From Actinomycetes bacterium (lineage in GTDB: Bacteria > Actinomycetota > Actinomycetes > Propionibacteriales > Propionibacteriaceae), in the NCBI GenBank assembly GCA_023419175.1, contig JAEZYG010000025.1, positions 1-21,078 on the forward strand: 21,078 bases of DNA. Reading direction: 5' to 3'. The number at the start of each line of letters is the position of its first letter. The stretch's first letter is position 1. Shown piece after piece: positions 15,548-21,078 of this stretch. A program made the translations under genes and the position numbers. The notes beneath the pieces were generated by a model. It was not told the origin of the DNA. It saw nothing but the letters and a program-made list of their open reading frames with translations, and did no database searches.

Positions 15548-16234
15548 GTGACTTCTATTCCTTCTCCACGCTATGCCCACATCGGATCGAGCTATTACAC
15601 CTCGATGGTGACCGCTTTAGTCTTGGTCGTCGTTCTTTCCGCTATTGGTGCATCTAAAGGTGTCGTCTTCGGCCCGGTCATCACGGATGCCGCCTTCTTC
15701 ATGTTCCCTATCGCCTATATCTTGGGTGATGTCATCACCGAGATCTATGGTCCTAAAGCTGCTAAGAGAGCGATCATCACAGGTTTTCTCGCCAACCTTG
15801 CCTCGGTAGCCGTCTATGCGATCATCATTGCCCTTCCAGGTTTTGACGACGATTATGGGATTGCGAAGCAGGCAGCTATTGAGAATGCTTTAGGTCCTGT
15901 ATGGCAGGTCGTTGCCGCCAGTATGCTTGGCTATATCTGTGGTCAAAGCGCCAATTCGTTCATCATGTGGGTGAGTAAGAAACGCCATCTGGAGACCAGG
16001 CTTTATACCCGTTTGGCATCCTCCTCAGGGGTTGGTGAGGCGATCGATACGATCATCTTTTGTACCGTTGCCGCTCCGGTGATCGGTATCACCTCCTTTG
16101 CTCAGTGGGGGAGTTATACCTTCTTCGGTTTCCTCTGGAAGGTCGTGGTGCAATATGCCATGATCCCCTTGACAGCGGCTGGAATTAGATGGGTGAAAGC
16201 TCACGAGCCTACCTATGGGGATTTAGATCGCTAA
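15548..16234 (+). CDS. yhhQ: Queuosine-precursor transporter family protein (YhhQ/COG1738)
   Basis: A 228-residue integral membrane protein of the VUT/YhhQ family; E. coli YhhQ (221 aa) imports the 7-deazaguanine precursors preQ0 and preQ1 for queuosine modification of tRNA. About six hydrophobic segments are visible, with the family signature LGDVITEIYG at about residues 57-66 and a GEAIDTIIFC segment at about 164-173. Length is normal. The start is GTG 15548; the first membrane helix begins at about residue 18, leaving a short cytoplasmic leader, which fits. The ribosome site is poor (AAGTGAAG). It lies 27 bases after the FHA gene in the same direction, so read-through is possible, but a functional link is not evident. 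No preQ1 riboswitch is recognisable in the gap. Confidence 0.88.
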   Translation: MTSIPSPRYAHIGSSYYTSMVTALVLVVVLSAIGASKGVVFGPVITDAAFFMFPIAYILGDVITEIYGPKAAKRAIITGFLANLASVAVYAIIIALPGFDDDYGIAKQAAIENALGPVWQVVAASMLGYICGQSANSFIMWVSKKRHLETRLYTRLASSSGVGEAIDTIIFCTVAAPVIGITSFAQWGSYTFFGFLWKVVVQYAMIPLTAAGIRWVKAHEPTYGDLDR

Positions 16235-16429
16235 AAGATCTACTTTGGTTTTACTTACTTAAGTTTTCCTCGTCTTTAGGGAGGAAAAGCTTTCCAGGTT
16301 ATCCCCGTAAAGACTGAGCTGAGAGCGCTTTCCCCTCATGTCCCGGTGGGAGAATGTGGCGATTTTCCTCGTCGGAAAGTGCGAAAGCTGTCCGCTTTTT
16401 GATGGGTCAATATGAATTGGCCCATCTAT

Positions 16430-16458
16430 TTGACCTTGAAGGAAAAACTTTTTAACGT
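16430..16458 (+). promoter_or_regulatory. Sigma70-like promoter of the surface protein gene
   Basis: TTGACC (16430-16435) and TAACGT (16453-16458) match a -35 and a -10 box separated by 17 bases. Transcription would begin near 16465, leaving a leader of about 33 bases before ATG 16498. The expected start site lies inside the Zur-like box, which is the usual place for a repressor. Confidence 0.6.
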
Positions 16459-16481
16459 TATTGATAATGATTACGATTAAC
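16455..16481. promoter_or_regulatory. Zur/Fur-family-like operator
   Basis: TGATAATGATTACGA (16462-16476) agrees at 11 of 15 positions with the actinobacterial Zur-box form TGAAAATGATTTTCA as I remember it. Its core TAATGATTA is a palindrome, and outer arms CGTTA and TAACG (16455-16459 and 16477-16481) extend the dyad. Overlap with the predicted transcription start supports repression. Fur cannot be excluded from sequence alone; a DtxR/IdeR box looks different. Confidence 0.5.
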
Positions 16482-16497
16482 GCCAGAAAGTGATGTC

Positions 16498-19239
16498 ATG
16501 CCTCTGAAATCATCGACATGTGCCCGTCTCGGGGTTGCCCTGGCTGCCGCTGCCTCGCTTATCGTAGGGAATCTCCTACCAGCTCATGCAGAAGGGCCAG
16601 ATAGAAAGCTGCTCTATCATACTCACGTTGATGCGGCTCATATCGTCTGGGAAGGTGATTCTGTCGATACAGGAAAGCTGGGGGTCAAAGTTGTAGATGG
16701 GGCTACCCCTGTTGATGCCGATAGCGTCTATATTCGTCTCGCTCCCGATGCCACACCAGATGGTATTGAGCGTTCTCGAATCCATGTCCCCGCCGATCCG
16801 TCCTATTCTTTCCTCGGGAAAGCTGGGGATATCGTCTGGTATGGTCCTCAAGAGGTCTATAACGGACACGTTCCGGTATGGGCAGGATTGGGAGCAGGAG
16901 CATTCCCCCGTAGCGTTGAAGATGCTCTCTACCCTGAAACTCTCTATCTCGAATTGGTCGATACTAAAGCTCCAGGCAATTTCTGGCTATTTAACAATGT
17001 GGACGGTAAAGGCCGTCTGCTCATGAGTAATGTCGGCAATACCCATCGCACCAACTACTCCTTGCCCGGATCCCATGGACATTATTCGTGGGCTTTTTCG
17101 TCGCCTGGACGCTATGACATGATCTTTAAAGCTCATGTGAAGACGCGCGATGGACGTGAAATCGTCTCTGAACCAACGACAGTGACATGGTTGGTGGGCT
17201 CAGATGAACAGGTCGGATTGCCTGCAGGAACGACACAGACATATCCGATCACCGTACCGATCGAAGATCAGGCCTTTGATTCAACCTACGTTGATAGTGA
17301 AGATGACAGCAGTAGCTATGAGAATCCGACGATCGGACAGGATTGCACTCGAGCTCAGAGCGGACAATATACGCTGTCGATGGCGTGGAAGCAGCCCGCA
17401 GAAAAAATTGGTCAGACCCCTGTCGAACCGACATTTAGCTTGACCGATCCCAATTTTCAGCCTGTATCACTCGACGATGTGGTCTTCCACGTCCCCTCGT
17501 CTAAGAAGATAACGATAGGTAACGATCCGGCAATCAATCCTTTCCTTCCTCAAGGGGCGAGCGCCTATGCCCTTCTTGCTGAAGGAGATGCCTTGACTCC
17601 CAGCTTGGTGATGGATAACAGCGGGATGGACATGGCATCTTTGAAAGAGTCGATCTTGCGCATTGACTATATGAGTGGACCTGGAAGGGTTCTTCTCACC
17701 GATGTGGAAAAACTCGTCTCCGAATCCGAGTCGATGGATTCTGCCACCTATCGTCTGGAGGAAAATACCCATGCTCCGATGGTCTTCTATTTCACCAAAC
17801 CCGGTTTTTATACCGTGACGATGACGCTCAACGTTGTGTTAAAAGATAGGCCGACTGCAGAAGGTCAATATGAGCAAAACTATGAAAGTTTCTCCTTGAA
17901 ATTTGCAGTAGGAGATAAGGAAATTGCTAGCTCTTGTCGCGGATTAGACGGCTATAGCAGTGTGGACACTCCCGCCCCCTCACCGGATAAGGAGGAAGGC
18001 GAACTTCCCGAAATGGAGATTCCGACAATCGATCCTCTGCCGGTAAACAAGGACAAAACCATCCTCTCCCAAGGACATGCCGATATCTTCCATGTCAGCG
18101 CACATGAGGGTTCTCTTTCTGTTGACATCAAAGAAGACATCACCGGTGAACATGTCATTCGTGATCCGAAAAATGTGATCTTGCACGTCAAGAAAGAAGC
18201 CTTTAACAATAAATTGCCATGGGCGACCTACGGCATATCTAAAGGCTATGTACTCCCGGCTAATCCAGATGGGCAAGGCGTTCCCCTTCTTCAGCCAGGA
18301 TGGGATACCAATGATGTGGCTCAAGCTGGTTTTAACGGGATCGATATCGAGCTGAGCAATCTTCAAGGACCAGGCAAAGTGCTGTTGAGCACTGTTGAGA
18401 ATTTCCAGCCTGTCCCTGTTCTTGCTGAGAAACGCTATGAGCTTCCCGGTACGATCAAGGTTCCTTTCCCCAGTCACGTCCATGGGACATGGATTTTTGA
18501 AAAGCCCGGTATCTACACCTTTGATGTTCAAGCTATGGTCGCTGAACCTTCCACGACTCTTGCCAGGGCTTTAAGACGCAATATCGTCAGTGAAAAAGTG
18601 CAATATACCTTCTATGTCGGTGATGTCGAGGTCGCTGATGGAGATCCATCTGCGCAACCTGTGCCCCCATCGCCCGAGGAGAATCCATCGGATAATCACG
18701 AGACCAATCCTTCAGATGGAGAGAAACCATCGCCTGAAGATGGAACCGATAACGGTGATGAGACTCACGCAGGTGAGGGGACAGAAATTCTGGCAGCTAC
18801 GATCACCGCACACCCCAAAGAGGTGAAAGCTGGAGAAAAAGTTCATATCGAAATGAGCGATTTTAAACCTGGTGAAAATATAAAGATTTCGTTGAATTCT
18901 TCCTTATCGCCTCTAAGCGCTCAAGCAGATCACAATGGACATGCCGTTGTTGAGATGACCATTCCAGAAGGTTCTACCCCTGGCGACTATCGCCTCACTG
19001 CCATGGGCGCTATGGGCACGGAAGCTTCGACAGCTCTGCGCATTCTTCCTTCCGAATCCCTCACAGAGAGCACAGAGGAAAATCCTCAACAAACCGCACC
19101 GAATGCCGATGGCGCGCAGTCACCACAGAATGTCAACGGCCTGCCAAAGACTGGTCAAGGAGGTCAAGGGTATCTTGCCTTCCTATCGTGTACAGCTGCA
19201 GCTATGTTGCTTATCGCTCAGAGAAGACGCATGAAGTGA
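16498..19239 (+). CDS. LPXTG surface-anchored repeat protein (choice-of-anchor M type)
   Basis: A 913-residue secreted wall protein. A signal peptide covers about 1-31 (cleavage after AHA). Three large repeats follow (about 35-240, 285-475 and 505-715), each ending in a signature of the form W-x-F-x-x-PG-x-Y: HYSWAFSSPGRYDMIF, MVFYFTKPGFYTVTM and GTWIFEKPGIYTFDV. This is the actinobacterial surface-anchored (P_ac_wall_rpt/choice-of-anchor M) family that normally accompanies zinc/manganese-type ABC transporters. A Pro/Glu/Asp spacer (about 718-760), one Ig-like domain (about 765-850), sortase motif LPKTG at 882-886, a membrane helix and RRRMK complete it. The upstream Zur-like box fits a zinc-related role. 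No cognate ABC genes or sortase lie in the window. The ribosome site is weak. Confidence 0.9.
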   Translation: MPLKSSTCARLGVALAAAASLIVGNLLPAHAEGPDRKLLYHTHVDAAHIVWEGDSVDTGKLGVKVVDGATPVDADSVYIRLAPDATPDGIERSRIHVPADPSYSFLGKAGDIVWYGPQEVYNGHVPVWAGLGAGAFPRSVEDALYPETLYLELVDTKAPGNFWLFNNVDGKGRLLMSNVGNTHRTNYSLPGSHGHYSWAFSSPGRYDMIFKAHVKTRDGREIVSEPTTVTWLVGSDEQVGLPAGTTQTYPITVPIEDQAFDSTYVDSEDDSSSYENPTIGQDCTRAQSGQYTLSMAWKQPAEKIGQTPVEPTFSLTDPNFQPVSLDDVVFHVPSSKKITIGNDPAINPFLPQGASAYALLAEGDALTPSLVMDNSGMDMASLKESILRIDYMSGPGRVLLTDVEKLVSESESMDSATYRLEENTHAPMVFYFTKPGFYTVTMTLNVVLKDRPTAEGQYEQNYESFSLKFAVGDKEIASSCRGLDGYSSVDTPAPSPDKEEGELPEMEIPTIDPLPVNKDKTILSQGHADIFHVSAHEGSLSVDIKEDITGEHVIRDPKNVILHVKKEAFNNKLPWATYGISKGYVLPANPDGQGVPLLQPGWDTNDVAQAGFNGIDIELSNLQGPGKVLLSTVENFQPVPVLAEKRYELPGTIKVPFPSHVHGTWIFEKPGIYTFDVQAMVAEPSTTLARALRRNIVSEKVQYTFYVGDVEVADGDPSAQPVPPSPEENPSDNHETNPSDGEKPSPEDGTDNGDETHAGEGTEILAATITAHPKEVKAGEKVHIEMSDFKPGENIKISLNSSLSPLSAQADHNGHAVVEMTIPEGSTPGDYRLTAMGAMGTEASTALRILPSESLTESTEENPQQTAPNADGAQSPQNVNGLPKTGQGGQGYLAFLSCTAAAMLLIAQRRRMK

Positions 19240-19241
19240 GT

Positions 19242-19268
19242 AAAAGGGGTTCGTAAGAACCCCTTTTT
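19242..19268. terminator. Bidirectional intrinsic terminator
   Basis: AAAAGGGGTTC (19242-19252) and GAACCCCTTTT (19257-19267) form a perfect 11-bp stem with loop GTAA, ending in T-runs on both strands. It lies three bases after the surface-protein stop and five bases from the murJ stop, so it serves both convergent genes. Confidence 0.95.
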
Positions 19269-19273
19269 AATGC

Positions 19274-20950
19274 CTAGCGGCTTCTACCAAGACGAGATTT
19301 CACCTTATCGACACATAGCTGAACCTCAGGAATCGAGGATCGAGGAGCTATGAGAGCACATCCGAGACAAAAGACGATTCCGCCGACGATAAGCTGAGTT
19401 AAGGAGAGCAGATATCCATCGCTCAACGCCATAGCTAGCAGACGGACTGCCCCCCAACTTGCAAGAGAGGGAAGGATCGAAAAAACGATCATCTTTGCCG
19501 CAGTAGTCAGCAGATCGCGATGCCACGACGATCCGAATTCCTTGGTGATGAGGGTCAAAAAGAAAAGAGCAGCTACCGTATTGCCCACCGTCTGACCGAT
19601 CGCCACTGAAGTGACAGCGAAACGGGCGGGAATGCAGGTGATAACAGCCAAGGCGACAAGGATTTGAATCCCGGTGACGATCATCTGATAGCGCAGATTC
19701 GTCCGTCCATCTTCTCGAGCGATAGAGAAGCGCTGTTGGAGTGAGGAGACGGAGAAGCTGACCAACCCCAAAGACATGATCGAAAAGCATAGAGCGGTCG
19801 AAGATACCTCACTGGGGCTCAAAGCCGGGGAGAGCGTGGCGATTCCGGGAGAGGCAAGGATAACCGCTGCAAAAGTGACAGGAATCAAAATGACCATCGG
19901 CAGACGGATACCTTGCATCGTCAAGTGGAGAGAATCGGACGAATTATCATCTTGCACGGCGCGAGCGAGACGAGGATAGATAGCGGTCAAAATAGAGACC
20001 GAGATGATGCCGAAAGGCACCATAAAGAGAGTGAAAGCCAAAGTGTAGATATTGATATTGGCTACGAAAGTTCCGCTTGCGATGCGTTCGTTTTCCGAAG
20101 CGTAATTGATCGCCGATTGGGTGATGAAACCGCCGATTTGCGCGATGGTGACTGCGGTGATCGTCCACGCAGCCAAAGCGCCGACCTGGCGAAAACCATG
20201 TCCTCGGAAACGGAAATTGGCCGACCAAGAGAAACCGCATCGTTTCAAAGCTGGCAACAAACCCAGAGCTTGGATGACGATTCCTGCAGTCGTCGTCCCC
20301 GCTAGAAGCCAGATCATCGCCCCATTCCAGCGTTCCGCTTCGGGAACTTGAGAGTAGTGCAGATAGAAAATCGTCATACCGGCTATCTGGACGAGGTTGG
20401 CTAAGACAGGCGTCCACATATATTCAGCGAAACGATCCCTCACATTGAGCACTTGTCCCCAGATCACATAGGCGCCATAAAAAAAGATTTGAGGTAAGCA
20501 CAGATAGGCGAAGATGATGCCCAGATCTCGTACCGCACCTTTCAACTGCATGATGCTGATAAGAGGGCCGGCAAAGACCGTTGCGATCACCGTGACCGCG
20601 GTAACGACGAGGAAAGAAAGGGTCAGTAAAGCATCGATAGTTTCTTGTCCTCCATCGTCTTTCTTCATCGCCTTCGTCAGTTGAGGGATGAGAATTGAGG
20701 TCAACAATCCACCCGAGAGGAGCATGAAAATCGTATTGGGTAGCGTATTGGCAGTTTGAAAGGCGGTTCCAGCCCCCGTCTTACCGCCGATACAGGCGAT
20801 CAATAAGGCATATCGGACGATGCCGAGAATGCGTGACACCATCGAACCAGAAGCCATCAAAACTCCAGCCCGACCGAGATTCGTCGGCTTCTGCGTCATT
20901 TGACCATCGCTCACCGCTCTATCGTGCCCCACAGGAAGGGGGGAGTTCAA
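19274..20950 (-). CDS. murJ: Lipid II flippase MurJ/MviN
   Basis: MurJ moves the peptidoglycan precursor lipid II across the membrane. This 558-residue copy has about 14 hydrophobic segments and the family N-terminus SGSMVSRILGIVRYALL, retaining arginines equivalent to the two functional arginines of TM1. The motif TANTLPNTIFMLLSGGLLTS is the actinobacterial form. It lacks the C-terminal pseudokinase and extracellular extensions of mycobacterial MviN. Three starts are possible: TTG 20950 overlaps the stop of the preceding gene (TTGA) and would be coupled; GTG 20914 and ATG 20899 would remove 12 or 17 residues and still leave all membrane helices. None has a good Shine-Dalgarno sequence. ATG 20899 is the most conservative choice; the listed span uses the longest form. 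Confidence 0.93.
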   Translation of the reverse strand: MNSPLPVGHDRAVSDGQMTQKPTNLGRAGVLMASGSMVSRILGIVRYALLIACIGGKTGAGTAFQTANTLPNTIFMLLSGGLLTSILIPQLTKAMKKDDGGQETIDALLTLSFLVVTAVTVIATVFAGPLISIMQLKGAVRDLGIIFAYLCLPQIFFYGAYVIWGQVLNVRDRFAEYMWTPVLANLVQIAGMTIFYLHYSQVPEAERWNGAMIWLLAGTTTAGIVIQALGLLPALKRCGFSWSANFRFRGHGFRQVGALAAWTITAVTIAQIGGFITQSAINYASENERIASGTFVANINIYTLAFTLFMVPFGIISVSILTAIYPRLARAVQDDNSSDSLHLTMQGIRLPMVILIPVTFAAVILASPGIATLSPALSPSEVSSTALCFSIMSLGLVSFSVSSLQQRFSIAREDGRTNLRYQMIVTGIQILVALAVITCIPARFAVTSVAIGQTVGNTVAALFFLTLITKEFGSSWHRDLLTTAAKMIVFSILPSLASWGAVRLLAMALSDGYLLSLTQLIVGGIVFCLGCALIAPRSSIPEVQLCVDKVKSRLGRSR

Positions 20951-21078
20951 TCAGTGAGATGCAAACAGCGATCCACATCCCAACGTTGAATCCAGGTGGC
21001 GAGCAGCTCAGCCCACCTCGAAGAATCGTTGAGGCAATCGATGAAATGGAAATCCTTTCCACCAGCTTCATAGAAGGT
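20947..21078 (-). CDS. C-terminal 43 codons of an unidentified gene upstream of murJ
   Basis: An open minus-strand frame enters from the right edge and ends at TGA 20947-20949. It encodes 43 residues ending TWIQRWDVDRCLHLTD and is rich in Trp, Asp and His. Its stop overlaps the TTG that could begin murJ. Codon use and the absence of a stop across the span suggest a real gene tail, probably co-transcribed with murJ. I cannot name the family from this fragment. Confidence 0.6.
   Translation of the reverse strand, partial: TFYEAGGKDFHFIDCLNDSSRWAELLATWIQRWDVDRCLHLTD

Larger units (their letters stand above)
16235..16497 (+). promoter_or_regulatory. Intergenic region with hairpins and repeats before the surface protein
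   Basis: These 263 bases hold no convincing gene. TTTTCCTCGTC occurs twice (16264-16274 and 16363-16373). The first copy also forms an 8-bp stem with GAGGAAAA (16281-16288), and the second pairs TTTCC with GGAAA five bases later. AAAGC (16384-16388) and GCTTT (16394-16398) with a short T-run may be a weak terminator for yhhQ. GATGGGTCAAT (16401-16411) and ATTGGCCCATC (16416-16426) form an 11-bp stem with one G-T pair and a four-base loop. A promoter and Zur-like box follow. Confidence 0.5.

Noticed and set aside
16264..16288. 8-bp stem after yhhQ as an intrinsic terminator
   Set aside because: The stem is followed by GCTTTCC and not by a T-run, so termination is not supported on either strand.
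16338..16415. 25-codon plus-strand frame with a CESC motif before the surface gene
   Set aside because: No Shine-Dalgarno, very short, and it overlaps the hairpin regions. The CX2C match is probably chance.
17980..18531. Minus-strand 183-codon open frame inside the surface-protein gene
   Set aside because: It lies wholly within a well-supported coding region, has no recognisable domain and is a reverse-frame shadow.
19947..20417. Minus-strand 156-codon frame and a 154-codon frame (19326-19790) within murJ
   Set aside because: Both are alternative-frame shadows of murJ with unnatural Arg/Ser-rich composition.
1..21078. CRISPR arrays, tRNA/rRNA genes, insertion sequences or prophage genes
   Set aside because: I found no regularly spaced repeats, tRNA cloverleaf with CCA-type end, transposase motifs or terminal inverted repeats with target duplications.

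Overview
The window looks like chromosomal DNA from a mid-GC (roughly half G+C by eye) Gram-positive actinobacterium. This rests on a PknG-type kinase with a GlnX-like partner, an LPXTG surface protein of the actinobacterial 'surface-anchored repeat' family, and actinobacterial-type MurJ and BipA/TypA. Family-level placement (perhaps Actinomycetaceae or a relative) is a guess. I see no insertion sequence, CRISPR array, tRNA or rRNA.

Layout. 1-1420: 3' part of typA (the GTPase domain lies outside the window). 1465-1833: two very small, convergent, cysteine-containing genes; the minus-strand one is only 54 codons long. 1834-1963: divergent promoter region carrying a perfect 10-bp inverted repeat. 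1964-15520: ten or eleven co-directional genes with short gaps or overlaps: telA, an XpaC-like gene, a MacB-type ABC ATPase, a secreted CARDB-like protein, a MacB/FtsX permease, a GlnX-like four-TM protein, a helical protein of unknown function, pknG, a zinc-ribbon PP2C phosphatase, a TerY-like VWA protein and a zinc-ribbon FHA protein. 15548-16234: yhhQ-type queuosine-precursor transporter. 16235-16497: regulatory intergenic region with hairpins, a sigma70-like promoter and a Zur-like box. 16498-19239: a large LPXTG surface protein. 19242-19268: bidirectional terminator. 19274-20950: murJ on the minus strand, preceded by the tail of an unidentified gene that runs off the window.

How it may work together. 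The central block reads as one signalling and envelope module. A Ser/Thr kinase, its opposing phosphatase, a phosphothreonine-binding FHA protein and a metal-binding VWA protein form the core, resembling the TerY-P triad (kinase, PP2C, VWA) known from tellurite/Ter stress systems. It is linked to TelA/XpaC-type proteins and to a tripartite ABC system whose secreted Ig-like subunit sits between ATPase and permease. The usual glutamate-binding partner GlnH of the mycobacterial PknG pathway is not seen here, so the extracellular input is open. The LPXTG protein with the Zur-like box suggests a separate zinc-starvation response; its customary ABC transporter genes are not in the window.
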